From Catonia carolina (Eukaryota > Arthropoda > Insecta > Hemiptera > Achilidae), in NCBI GenBank assembly GCA_035578175.1, contig JAQMRL010000001.1, positions 62,209,553 to 62,273,552 of the forward strand: 64,000 nt of DNA, given 5' to 3'. Positions 23,071 through 34,400 of this stretch are shown here, one piece after another. Within the stretch, counting starts at the first letter, position 1. Each line of letters starts with the position of its first letter. Position numbers and translations under genes: made by a program. Under the pieces are notes generated by a model. It was not told the origin of the DNA, did not search any database, and saw only the letters and a program-made list of their open reading frames with translations.

Positions 23071-26000
23071 CTGCTTAAACCTAACTACCAATGGTAATAA
23101 AACATTAAAGAATCTTTCGTAGTGTAAACAATTACCAGATCCTTGCCGGAAATAGAGTACGGAAATTTTAGTATAACAGTTAAGTGGACTACTAACAGTA
23201 AAACGAGGTAGTCAGAATGCAATTTGTTAGAATATTCACAACTTTTGATTCTCTATCCGTTGTAACTTTTAATTTCTTCTAAATAACATTCTTATCAGTG
23301 ATGTGGAACTTCAGTCAACAATAATTAAACTGACTGTAATGACAAATACAAACTGTGAAATAATAGTCTAAGTTCCTGCTATTTATAAACGTAGGCATTC
23401 TAAATACGTCCTTTGTTTAATATAGTTATATACTGTGTATAATAATTATAGATTCGTTTTTATTTCCTTAATTTTTAAGTATCTGTTGTCATAAATGCAC
23501 ATAACGAATAGGATTGTTCCTGTCAAAATTTCTTAAGATAATTTTTTATTCTACATGCCTAAACATTGCTGATACATTAACCTTGCAAAACTTGCATTAG
23601 ATATAAATGTAATATTACTATAACACGCATTGATTATTCAATAAAAACTGGGTTCCTAGAGTAATAAAACTACAATTAAATTTTAGTTGAAATGATCCCG
23701 GTAGTGAGGTGCTTACGAATAAGCCAACAGAAACATTATTATTTGTGATAAGTAAAGATATACTAAAAAGATAGAGATTCTTCGGCCGAGAAATCAGGAA
23801 ACAGGCTCAAGGTTTCCTTTAACTGCCTACACTGTAATTATTAATTTGAAAAAAAAATTATTTTTTGCCAAAAATAATTTAACTATTATGAAACCTCTTA
23901 CCTGTTCTTGGCCCAGAAGTTTATTCAATGTCAGTTATCATAATAAATATTGAATTATCTAAGTTACCGGGAAATAAATCTGCAAGATTTATATCCCAGT
24001 AAATTAGTTCACTGTAAATGATGTAGACCTATTATGCTATGAAAACATGTTTCTCTCTTTTGTAAGCTGAGAGTATTGTTTATTTTAGTAATATGACTTG
24101 TAAGAATTTAAGAATTAGTGTAGTGATGTCACGTAAAGGCACTGGTGCAAGAAAAAAATAATAAATACCAATTTTTAGGTTTTAACACTAATTTATAGTG
24201 TGAAATTGCCTCTTAAAAATGGTAGTCATTTTTTAAAATTTGACAATTATTAGTATAAAAAAAATAAACTGTTCCTGAGATGTAACGTGGTCTTGATTTT
24301 TTTATTTTAGATGAATTACATAATTATTTCTTATAAATTTTAGTAGTGTTTGGGAAATGGTATCGTTACTTCTTCAGAAATATTTTTTATTGCTTTTTTT
24401 AGACTTATTGATCAACCTTATTACATGCGTTGTAATGTAAAAAACATATTAACATATAAGCATATAAAAAACATATAAGCTCATATTTTATTTTTTTGCT
24501 GTGTGTTTATTTTGTTTTATTAAACAACATTTAGAGTCTATTTCTTCCATCTAAACGTTAACGTTCGTTTTCCGAGGTATTTTTCAACTCCAGGCCAAAT
24601 AAATATTTTAGTTACTATTGAAGAATTTTGCTTCAAATCTTCAGAGCATAATCCGTGACAAAGTTAAAAATAATTTTTTTGTATTAGGCCTATGTAGGAT
24701 AGGAATGGAGAAAAGTGTTATCAACTCCGAAAGCCGACTTAATTTTAAAAACTCTTGAAAACTTAATAATAAAAATCCAACAATGATAGACTAGAAGACA
24801 AAAAACAATGTGAAGTTTTGATTTTAAAATATTCATGTAGATATCTTGAATAGTTTCAGAGATGTATGTACCTAAATAAATATTAAAAGGTATAGAGAGC
24901 ACCAGTCCACTTAAGCTGTACGAGTTATAATTAAGCTAGTACACAAACATAATTTACTGCATTATTATTTCTATGCGGTTTTGTAGAAAGTATAACTCGA
25001 TGTTGATTACACTACTTACAATAAATTGCAATAAATTACTTAAAAATAACAAAGCACTATAGAAAGAAATTTTTAGTTGTAGCTACTTCAATGGTTCTGT
25101 CATGTAAATTATAACAGTAAATCACAATTTAGATAAAAATGTTATTAGTACATTAAAACTTAAGATAAAAGTAATAAGCTTATGAAATGTGTTCATAAGT
25201 CCATTAAATGATCGAATGAAATTAGAATTAAGTTTTAATAAGAAAACTTTTTTAATAGTTATGATAGTACACAATTAATTAAAATATTAATTAGTTAATA
25301 TTAATATTAATTAGTTGATTAAAATATTAATTAGTTGAAAAGATATATAAAAAAACGGATAAGCAAACTGAGATAAAATTCCATGATAAAAGATTGCAAT
25401 ATTATCATTCCAAGCTTTCACTACTGCTAGGTCATAAGTCCATAAATAAATAAAACAAATTTATTATAATTTCTGTCTAATAAACAACATTAGATAATTT
25501 TTTTGTTGAAAGCATGATTTATCCTTGAGTAAAACATGTCTGCACTCTACAACATTCTTTAATTACAAGATGGCTTTTGCTACAGGTAGGCCGACTAAAA
25601 GTAAAGGTTAATAAGTTATAATCCAGCAGACTGGTATAGCTAATAATAAACCGTTAGAATAAATACTCCAGTACTACTTGTACTGAATATACTATAATAT
25701 TACAATACTATTAGTACGTAGCTGTTCAATTTATTCTTATTCATAGAAATAACCCAGTAGGCCTTATTTTGTCTAAATAGTCGCCTGATTTACAAGTAAA
25801 CATCGTTGGTACTATAGTACTTCCAGTACATATGAAAGGAAATCCCTAGTGCGTCATTCATATATATGTTACATAACAAAATAACTCACACAAGTTACTG
25901 TTTAGTTTGTAAAGATTGTTGTTTCATAAAGGTTTTAAAGGTTAAAGTTTGTACAAGTTAACTGAAAATGTAATCCCATCCACGATAAAGAGATTTAAAT

Positions 26001-26395
26001 TATAACTCCTAACAAGTCTTTATTAAATTTTTTGTAATATTTTAAAGGTTTTCTAATTGGAAATTATAAAACTTCTGAAACAATTTTATAATCTAACTGA
26101 ACTAATTTCAAATTATCGCTAAAATCTGTAATTTTTCATTACATAAAAAGCTATCTTAACTCAACACCATAATTATTGATTTAACAGAAATTTAATGGTG
26201 CAATTTATTTATATTTAAGTGTCATCAACGTTATCCTTATTCATGATTTCAAAAATTAAAGTGTAACAAATTTTTATTAAAAATATAACATTTAAAAAAG
26301 AACATCACAACGCAAATTATAAAAACGTTTTACAAAATAATAAAATAGGTTTATCTCAGAACAGTGAAAATTAATGTCGGATCAAAAGATTAACA
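23071..26395. other. AT-rich stretch, nothing recognised
   Basis: Simple tandem words occur at 24445-24490 (CATATAA-type) and 25270-25335 (AATATTAATTAGTT-type). A 70-codon open stretch at 24690-24902 (-) resembles nothing. No gene is supported. Confidence 0.4.
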
Positions 26396-26712
26396 CCCAC
26401 CGGGTTGGTCTAATAGTAAAGTCGTAGTCATAAGTCAACAGCTATTTTTAACAGTTAATTTTCGGGGACGAAGGTTCCGTGGTTCAAATCCTGGGAATCC
26501 TGGAAACTTTTATACGAGTTTGAATAGACTAAATAATAGAGGTCAATACTAAATAGTGGTAAACAGTGGTAAACTTTGATAGATGGGGTTTAATAAACTC
26601 TCTCAGGAATGGTTGGCCTAGGTCTGTACAACACTACACCTCATTTATACGTCATTGTGGGGTTGCTTATTACTCAAACTGAACAAATTCCAAAGTGCAC
26701 ACATTAGAAATT
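26396..26712 (+). mobile_element. tRNA-derived SINE, family A, copy 2 (near full length)
   Basis: Begins CCACCGGGTTGGTCTAATAG (A-box TGGTCTAATAG). It has a clear B-box GGTTCAAATCC around 26481-26491 and a body with GGTCTGTACAACACTACACC and GGGGTTGCTTATT, and ends near CACACATTAGAAATT. This is the best preserved head of the family in the window. No convincing target duplication. Confidence 0.8.
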
Positions 26713-26849
26713 AAAAACCAAGAATTAACAGTTATGCTAGATGCTCTAAGTTTTAAAGTTCATTGAAAATATTGAATTTAGAACAATAAATAATCGGTTA
26801 TAATTTTAATAAAATCTTGAAAAAATTATATTATTTTTTTCTATTGTAT

Positions 26850-27140
26850 GCCTTGGACAATTCTAATTGGCTCAAACAGCTTTGGTGTTTATCTACTCCA
26901 CTCTTCACCCCTCGCTATGCAACGACGGTACAGTCACAAAAGTATACAATCGCGACTGTAATGTGCGACTCACGCACGGTCACTACGCTTAGTTTTCATT
27001 GTTATTATTAATAATCTGTCAGAAATAATGATGTAACTAATTTGTTTTCATATATGATTTTCTGTTCGTTACCTATTCAGACCAATTCGTTTAGTTAGTT
27101 GTGTGCGTCTGTAGAGTATAGTTCAGTGAGTTTTGCAGTT
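26850..27140. other. CpG-containing, GC-richer unique block
   Basis: Contains ATTGGCTC, GTATACAATCGCGACTG and GCGACTCACGCACGGTC and no recognised repeat. It has the composition of a promoter or regulatory block in this AT-rich DNA. I see no convincing TATA/Inr/donor set, so function is unassigned; it is an alternative location for a 5' exon. Confidence 0.25.
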
Positions 27141-28102
27141 TAGTTTTTGTAATTTATAATTTAATGTTTTACTGGGACAAATTAAATAGGTTCATATTTT
27201 TAAATTAAATAATTATTTGTATGTTTGTAAATTTAAATAAGGTTGTAGGCATTTGCGTACATCAAAATTTGTAGACCTTGTTGAAAGAATAGGTTATGGA
27301 TATACTTTATGCGGAACTGTGTGTAGACTACACATAGAGCAAGAGATGTGCCAGTTTAAATTGTCCACAGTATATTAATAACTTTATTTATTTATTTATT
27401 TTGTTTTAAACCCTGTTTGGAGAATACGTTGTATAATATTACTCTCTGTAACCATTATATTTTACTACACAATACTACGTTTTAACTTGTTTCCATTCAA
27501 ACACTACTGATTTCTATCACTCTAATATAGCTAAACTAGTTACTAATTCGTTCATTTAACAGTCTTTTTTCCCCTACTCGAACATCTAAAAATTCTTATA
27601 GCCTTATAACTTATTTACCTACATCATTATTATTCTTCATAGACTATATTAATGAACTAAACTAAATTCCTTGTATAACTTAGAAATTCCGTATCAGATT
27701 ACATACACGATTGCGGTTTCTTCTTTCCAAATTTTAACGAATCTATTGTAGTCAGATTCATTACACAGACTGAAGTGAAATTTCTTTTATAGTACTGCAA
27801 TGTACTCCAGTTCCACGTTTACGCTTGTAGAAGTATTTTATTGGGAACAGTGTATTGTTTAGTGTGTGGTATTTATGATAGGAATTATTTTTAGACAAAT
27901 AGGATAATTTTTTTTGCAAATCTTAAGGTCTCTAGAAAACATACATATGAAATGCTTAAGGTGAAATTTTAAACCGTTTGAAATAGTCTCAGCATGATTC
28001 TACCATTGTGGTGTTTTCCATTACTCTGATGGATGATTTTTTGATTTTGAAAACTCGAATTGAACTATATGATTCCCGTAACTTAATACGGAGCGTGCAT
28101 AG
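27141..28102. other. AT-rich stretch, nothing recognised
   Basis: No gene, RNA gene or repeat signal found. Confidence 0.4.
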
Positions 28103-28104
28103 TA

Positions 28105-28849
28105 CGAGGGTGTATTGAAAAGTAATGTCTCCATCGCTATAACTTTATTCGAAATGGATAAATTGTTTACATATTGGTCTGAAATGATAGATTAAACTAT
28201 CTCCTACTCACCAGTATAATCACTTTTCCACATAATCGCCGTTAACAACGACACATTTACGCCAACGTACTACGCTTTGGAAAAGTCCGTCACGGAAGAA
28301 GTCTGACGTTTTCGTACGGCACCATTTCCTCACCTCCGTTATCACCTCTGCATCCGAAGAGAAACGCATACCCTTGAGATGTTCTTTTAGCTTCGGAAAG
28401 AGGAAAAAGTCACAGGGCACAAGATCTGGGCTATAAGGTGGATGAGGTAAAACGCCTTGAAACCCAAGTTTCTCTAGTGTTGTACGCGTTTTCAGACTTG
28501 TGCGAGGACGAGCGTTGTCATAATGCAGAATTGCCTTTTTGTCTGGACGAACCCTACGCAGCCGTCGCTTCAGATTTGAAAGGGTAATAACATATATTGT
28601 TCCGAGTTGACAGTAGAGCCACGTTCCAAAAAGTTCATATGAACGATAACACCACAATCCCAGAAAACGGTAATCATGACTGTCCCGGCAGATAGCATTG
28701 TTTTGAATTTTTCGGTTGCGGCTGCAAATTGCCGCTAGGGTGATTTGTTTACAAAGAGCTCTAGTACACGACTAACCACTTTTGAGACTGTATGGCCCAT
28801 CATTATAATAGTTATAGCCATGGAGGCATTACTTTTCAATACGCCCTCG
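28105..28849 (-). mobile_element. mariner element, internally deleted (745 bp)
   Basis: TIRs begin CGAGGG-[TC]-GTATTGAAAAG at both ends and match for about 40 bp (through TCCAT-GCTATAACT), flanked by TA at 28103-28104 and 28850-28851. The minus-strand coding remnant starts in KFKTMLSAGTVMITVFWDCG (about 28710) and continues through HYDNARPR, PPYSPDLVPCDFFLF and a VVNGDYVEK C-terminus. The helix-turn-helix domains and first catalytic Asp are deleted. The second and third Asp are present but separated by 35 residues instead of the 34 usual in mariner (extra residue in GFQGVLPH). Confidence 0.9.
28220..28715 (-). pseudogene. mariner transposase C-terminal half, truncated
   Basis: About 165 codons of a mariner DDD transposase, open from roughly 28715 to the stop at 28220, with no N-terminal DNA-binding region and no first catalytic Asp. 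The open frame after a deletion suggests a relatively young element. It cannot encode an active enzyme, but the intact TIRs mean it could in principle be mobilised by a related transposase supplied elsewhere. Confidence 0.85.
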
Positions 28850-28851
28850 TA

Positions 28852-29648
28852 CATCCGTGGTAAACTGATAGAAATGCATTCTTATCAATAAACTTTTTAT
28901 TATCCTTAGAATAAAATAAACTGATTACAGTAGTTTAGACAGTTGATAAACATGTTCCTTTATATTTAAAGACGTAAAACCCATTAAATTTTCAAACTGA
29001 AACCTCTTCTATTTACTTTCTTAATTTAGAGCTGTTAATTTTTAACAGTCGCTCAATTCTTCATACTAAAATTTGTCATCAATTTAGGAGATTTAAACGG
29101 AAGGTCATAATAACTCATAAAATACCAATGTCTGACTGAGTTGATTATTAGAGAATACATTAGTTGAAATTGTAAAATAAAAATTTCCCACACTCTGATT
29201 AGGGATTAAACCTGAGACCTATATGACTTGCCAGAAAGATAGCATTAAAAAACAACTTTTATGTAATTTACATGAGTGCACTCCAGTCGCACGATTTAAC
29301 GCCAAATCAACTTTAGTATTACCTGTAATTGACTATCGTATTTGATGTATTAGTCCTTGAAATGCTGTAATAACTAATAAGGTTAGTCAAAATAATTTTT
29401 CTTTTTTAAACGAAGTTTCACCTTTTCCTGATACTACTTTTGCTAACAATTCTGAATATTTTATAAATAATTATACAAATTATTTTTAAAAACAACAATA
29501 CACAACATGCTGAAAGTTTTAGCAAAAAACAATTGTCTGCCAATGACAGAGGTTTTCAGAAGTTATCTGAAGAATTATTTAGAAAACAGGTCATTTCAAT
29601 TCTGAAAAAGAAGTTTGTAGTAGTGTAGGCCTAAAACAATGTGGTACA
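28852..29648. other. AT-rich stretch between two mariners, nothing recognised
   Basis: No coding, RNA or repeat signal found. One TAGGCCTA motif at 29626-29633. Confidence 0.4.
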
Positions 29649-29650
29649 TA

Positions 29651-30979
29651 CGAGGGGGTACCCAAAAGTATCCGGAATAGCTCTGCTGTGGGCGAAGCTT
29701 GTGCAGTAGGCCTACAAATTCCCGCCACTAGGCTGCTTGTAGCGCTACTCATTGCCAGTTCAATGCCATTTTGTTCGTTGATCTAGCTTGTTCTGTTCTC
29801 GTGCAGTGATTGTTCTCGCTAGTGCTGTTTTGTGCTCGTGTCGTTTTTCATGATGGCAAGTTTTAATGAACAACGTGCGGCTGTGAAATTTTTCTTCTTG
29901 CTCGGTAAAAACGCCACGGAAACAGTTGTAATGTTGAACACAGCTTACAAAGACGACGCTATTGGAAAACCCCAAGTGTACGAGTGGTTTTTGCGCTTTA
30001 AAAATGGCAACATGTCGATTGAGAACAAACCTCGTTCTGGACGACCGTCGACTTCCCGAACAGACGAAAATGTTGTGAAAGTGAAAGAAATTGTACGAAC
30101 AGACCGACGACAGACCATTGACCAAATATCACAGGTTAGTGGGTTATCTTGGAGCTCAGTCCAACGCATTTTAACAGAAGACTTGACAATGAAAAGAGTC
30201 GCTGCCAAGTTTGTGCCTCGGGTTCTGACAGACACTCAAAAGGAACGTCGAATTGAAACGTGTAGTGATTTGAAACAACAGCTTGAAACTGATCCAGATT
30301 TCATGTCAAAGATCATTACGGGTGACGAGTCTTGGTGCTACGGGTACGACCCAGAAACCAAACAACAATCCAGTCAATGGAAGACTTCATTATCACCCCG
30401 ACCAAAAAAAAGTCGTCAAGTCAGATCGAACATCAAAACAATGCTGATTTGTTTTTTTGATGTGAGGGGAATTGTCCATTCAGAGTTCGTTCCACCAGGC
30501 CAGACGGTAAATCAAGCTTTTTATCTTGAAGTGTTAAGAAGACTACGAAACAGCATTCGTCGTAAAAGACCTAATTTGTGGCAGACAGGGGACTGGTTTT
30601 TCCACCACGACAACGCGCCTGCACACACGGCAATCTCGGTTACCCAGTTTTTGGCGAAAAACGGCATGGTTTTGCTACCACACGCACCGTACTCACCCGA
30701 TCTGGCTCCGTGTGATTTTTTCTTGTTCCCACGCATGAAAAGGGGCATGAAAGGTCTCCGATTTAACAACGTTGATGATGTCAAGAAAAAAACGACTGAT
30801 GAGCTGGCAGCCATCACTGAAGAGGAGTACAAAAAATGTTTTGAACAGTGGAAGCACCGGTGGGACAAATGTATTAGTTGTAATGGAGAGTATTTTGAAG
30901 GGGATAAGGTTCTTTTGTAAAAAAATTAAAAATATATAGTTTTAAAAAATAATTCCGGTTTTTTTTGGGTACCCCCTCG
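29651..30979 (+). mobile_element. mariner element, apparently full-length (~1.33 kb)
   Basis: Both ends carry CGAGGGGGTACCCAAAA and remain alignable for about 30 bp (CCGGAAT shared). The left side is preceded by TA (29649-29650); the right side is followed by AA, probably a mutated TA. The outer flanks TACA and TGTA extend the inverted symmetry, so boundaries 29647/30983 with TA at 29645-29646 and 30984-30985 are also possible. Length fits the usual 1.3 kb of mariner. It carries an intact transposase gene. Confidence 0.92.
29853..30920 (+). CDS. mariner transposase, intact (355 aa)
   Basis: Encodes a cut-and-paste DNA transposase that binds the element's TIRs and inserts at TA dinucleotides. 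The reading starts MASFNEQRAAV (ATG at 29853; another ATG directly upstream at 29850) and ends at a TAA at 30918-30920. Residues 1-110 form the paired helix-turn-helix DNA-binding region (SGRPSTSRTDEN linker near 62-73). KFVPRVLTD (119-127) is the linker corresponding to WVPHEL. The catalytic triad is Asp158 (TGDESW), Asp253 (FFHHDNAPAHTA) and Asp288 (YSPDLAPCDFFLFP), with exactly 34 residues between the second and third, the D34D signature. Length is normal for the family, and there are no stops or frameshifts. The TIRs are only a few substitutions apart. Base composition is richer in G+C than the surroundings, as expected for a recent arrival. Activity is inferred, not shown. Confidence 0.95.
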   Translation: MASFNEQRAAVKFFFLLGKNATETVVMLNTAYKDDAIGKPQVYEWFLRFKNGNMSIENKPRSGRPSTSRTDENVVKVKEIVRTDRRQTIDQISQVSGLSWSSVQRILTEDLTMKRVAAKFVPRVLTDTQKERRIETCSDLKQQLETDPDFMSKIITGDESWCYGYDPETKQQSSQWKTSLSPRPKKSRQVRSNIKTMLICFFDVRGIVHSEFVPPGQTVNQAFYLEVLRRLRNSIRRKRPNLWQTGDWFFHHDNAPAHTAISVTQFLAKNGMVLLPHAPYSPDLAPCDFFLFPRMKRGMKGLRFNNVDDVKKKTTDELAAITEEEYKKCFEQWKHRWDKCISCNGEYFEGDKVLL

Positions 30980-31129
30980 AATGTAAAGATTGAATAATTT
31001 AATTTTAAATTAATAGTATTATGACCATAATACATCATAGTAACTATAAATTGTTCGCTAATTATTTTTATATTTTTTAGTAATGTTTTCATTAATTGTT
31101 TGATTTAATAATGATTTATGTATTTTTAA

Positions 31130-31249
31130 TGTTCATTGTTTCAAATGTTTATTTATTAAGAATAATAAATTTAACTTGATTTAGTCCTAGAGCTTCAAGA
31201 GTAAACTTGTGTATTTTGTAAAGTAAATGGCCAAAGGCCTAAAAAAATC

Positions 31250-31250
<1 letters not shown>
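31130..31250 (+). repeat. possible LINE 3' UTR
   Basis: The sequence TGTATTTTGTAAAGTAAATGG, then CCAAAGGCCTAAAAAAATCT, leads directly into (ATT)n. Insect LINEs often end in a short UTR that runs into a simple-repeat tail, and this has that look. No coding part is attached. Confidence 0.3.

Positions 31251-31307
<57 letters not shown>
31251..31307 (+). repeat. (ATT)19 microsatellite
   Basis: Uninterrupted ATT repeats for about 57 bp. Confidence 0.97.
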
Positions 31308-31309
<2 letters not shown>

Positions 31310-32480
31310 ACCTGTATTCATACAATTACTTGAATTTATTAATTAATCAAGATCAATTTATAATAATTATTCATATGTTATTAAACAAAAGTTAAATGAC
31401 GTAAAGCTGACTTATTTAATAATCAAGTACGCTACTATCTTTCATAAGTTTCAGAACGAATAATATTATTATAATGTGATTTAAGTAACCACCCAAGGTG
31501 GAATATCTCAAGATTTTAAGGAGGAGATACTTATACTTACAAATAAAGATTCAAAAATAATCCTATCAGGAACAGTAAAAGCTTACATGTATGATAAAAC
31601 AAATAATTATTTTAAAGATGTTATAAAAATATTAATAATTTGACCTGCTTGCTACACAAGTATCCGTAAACTAGTCGCACACGCACGAACACACGTTTAA
31701 ACTATATCAATAATAAATACCCACAATGAAATCGAGGACATCAGGTGAACCAAATTAAGATTTAAGAATAGTACTACAATAAGTTATCCATATAAAGAAT
31801 TTGCGTATGAATTATAGAGAAAGTTGCAGGTATTCTACTCAAAGGAAATATGAACAGTTATTAAACGCATACTATAAAATATCCTAAATATCTATAAAAC
31901 ATATTCAATTTATAAGAATTTACATTAATTAAAAGCAATTTTAATCAATTATTTAGTGTAATACCCTCATTATAAATTCACTGAACAATTAAATAACTTG
32001 TTGAACTTTTAATAAAATATACATACATTAATTTCTTGTTAATTCGTTGAATACAATTATATTCTAAACTAGAAAAACCATAATTTATTCTTATCTATTT
32101 ACTCATGTTTTCCTTAGAAATACACTGTAATTATTTATAGAATGGATTAAATAATAATAATGTATTAAATAACAACACGTGTACCGGCAAACTGAAGGTA
32201 ACTTTTTATTTAAGTTATCGACGTTCACCATGTCAACTTTGCTTTTTGAAAACCTCTTTTTTAAATTTCATATTTTATATTTTTTATTATTTATCATTTT
32301 ATATTACTGGAGAACTACAGTTTCCTTTGTAAGTTTTTATCGAAAAGACGTATCTACCATTTCAAAGTGACTATTTTTTAAATTGTTAACAAAAATTAAC
32401 AAAAGCGCCGAGTAAAATGAGTTGACAATAATTGTTAAGAAATCTTACTATAAACCAATGCTCAGAACTTCGAACTTAGT
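31308..32480. other. AT-rich stretch, nothing recognised
   Basis: No gene, RNA gene or repeat signal found. Confidence 0.4.
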
Positions 32481-32579
32481 TTACTTCTAGCCACGGTGTA
32501 CACTACTGTCTTTTCGATAAAACTTTTGATTAAAACTAATGACACTTTCGTCAAGAGATATTTTGTAATAATTAATAAG

Positions 32580-33510
32580 GAAAAAATTCAAAGGAAAGGA
32601 TTGGAAAGTCTTACAGCAAAGCTTTCTGGTGTACGGTGCCGAAACGTAGGAATTATCATTAAAAAAAATAAGAGGATGTTTGCAGCCGTGAAGATTGACT
32701 TCTAGAGAAGAAGTTGAGTTCGAGTTAGAACCACATTGGGAATGAATCAATCTGGAAAGAGATAGGAAAGGAAAACAGTGTATCAGATGAAGTAGAAAAA
32801 GATACTATTGCGTATGGGCACACGCACCGGTCGAAAGAAGACAGGTAGCTCAACAGAGTATGAAACTAGATATCCACGAAGAGAAGACGAATGGATGTTT
32901 ACAGAAAAAAGGATGAGCGGAGTAATGGAAGCGATGACCACTGTAGATCCCCGCTAGAGAGAGTTCGGATGGATAGAGAGGTTCAGCGTTTAGGATGGAA
33001 AAACAGAAATAATAGCTGTATGAAGTTACAAACATTTGGCAGCGACATACAAAGAAACGTTAGAGCAAGCAGAAAGAAGAATAGCAAGTAATAAAAAATA
33101 GCAATAAATTCAATAATTGGGACTGTAAAGAAGGATGAAAAATATAAGCAAGGAATCGCCTGAATAAAGAGATACAGTATTATATAAAGAAATGCTTAAC
33201 ATATCGGATGAAAAAAGAAAAAATAATGAGATTCTACAAACAAATATTTGAGACGCTAAAAGATACAAAAACAAACCAAGGTGGTTCAAAGAGACATAAA
33301 AGGACATAAATACATTACACAGGCAAAATATGTAATTGAGGATATAAGGAAATTCAGAAAAACAATTAAAGAACATACGTGTGTGTCTTCCAGAGGAAAA
33401 GTTTTTAAAATATCGTACAGAAGTGGAGCGATGAAAGAAAGTACTATTTCTGAATTAATGAAGGAAAAATGGAAAGAAAGAAAACTCAAGCCAAAAATAA
33501 GAACTTAGCA
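32580..33510 (+). pseudogene. probable LINE debris (RT tail and adjoining region), heavily degraded
   Basis: Around 32815-33000 the plus strand reads, with frame changes, GRRKTGS-STEYETRYPRRED, EWMFTEKRMSGVMEAM and MDREVQRLGWKNRNNSC. This resembles the GRR-x-x-GRP...DRE-x-W-RLG-x-x-RR tail of LINE polymerases. 33230-33380 (KPRWFKET and a Lys-rich following segment) resembles the region between endonuclease and RT of such elements. Many stops; several short open frames here on both strands are not genes. Confidence 0.35.
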
Positions 33511-33576
33511 AAAAATTAAAGTGATAAACACATTGTAGTCCTAAGTTAACTAAAACGAAAAGAAGGAAACTTTCAA

Positions 33577-33776
33577 GTTGTGGCCTCCGTGGTGTAATAC
33601 GGAGATATCGAGTAGATAGAAGATATCGAATCCTATTCGCTAGTCTAGGTATTCGCTAGGCTATTCGCTATAGTCTAAGGTTACACATTTAAATTTATTA
33701 ATATATTTTTTATATGTTTCAAAGTAGTCGCTAATGATCAAGCTTCTGATGTGACTTTATAATGAAATAAAAATGT
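33577..33776 (+). repeat. SINE family B, diverged copy
   Basis: The head GTGGCCTCCGTGGTGTAATACGG with GATATCGAATCC (A- and B-box-like) is followed by AGTAGTCGCTAATGATCA, CTTCTGATGTGACTTTATAAT and an A-rich end. The body and tail parallel the full copy at 12723-12909 (GTCGTCGCTAATGACCA ... GATGCGACGTTAAATAA). An internal expansion of TATTCGCTAG-type words at 33633-33675 is odd. Confidence 0.6.
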
Positions 33777-34311
33777 GGTTATAAAATTAACTAAAAATAT
33801 TTCCAAGTTATAATTTAAGAGTTATTATAATGTTTTGTTATGTATTTGGTTTTGCGGTTACAAAATTTTGTGTTTAGTAATCACTCAAATAAGCCTACAA
33901 AAGATTTTAAAAAATGTTATGTTCTTATACAAATATCTGATATTTTATTCTCTCGCAGAACGTAAAGTACTGAAGCGACTTCAATATAAAACAATTTGTT
34001 TAACAATTTGCTTTTGATAGTAGCAATTTTTTTAGTAGCATTTTGTTTCGTAGATTCAAAGGCCAACGCAGCCAATTATTTGCTTTTCTCTCTAGTTTAT
34101 ATTGTTTGATATAGATTATACGAGTAGAGAAAACATACAATACTATAACAACAATATATCTAAGAGCTTTACGGTAACTAAAAAAAAAGTCCTGAAAACA
34201 TAAACAAAACGAGTCTGAATTTGCCTACTGCTGATGTTAAAGACAGAGTGCGTAATGATAAAAAAAAGTATTAAATAAATGTTTATGATTAGATCATTGA
34301 AAAAAAAAATA

Positions 34312-34400
34312 CCGATCGACTCGTGGTGTAGTGGTTAGCACGCTGGACTACTAATTAAAGATCCTTGGTTAAATCCTTGGCTCGGATTCAAATTTTTAAA
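34312..34400 (+). repeat. tRNA-like SINE head
   Basis: A-box TGGTGTAGTGG and a degenerate B-box GGTTAAATCC lie about 30 bp apart in a tRNA-like arrangement (CGACTCGTGGTGTAGTGGTT start). The rest does not fold as a true tRNA (no matching acceptor stem or CCA-side), so a SINE head or tRNA pseudogene is more likely than a functional tRNA. Confidence 0.5.

Noticed and set aside
29760..30868. Several long minus-strand open frames opposite the mariner transposase.
   Set aside because: Antisense shadows of the 355-aa transposase; no family resemblance of their own.
31251..31307. Possible CRISPR-like or satellite array.
   Set aside because: Plain (ATT)n microsatellite; no repeat-spacer structure exists anywhere in the window.
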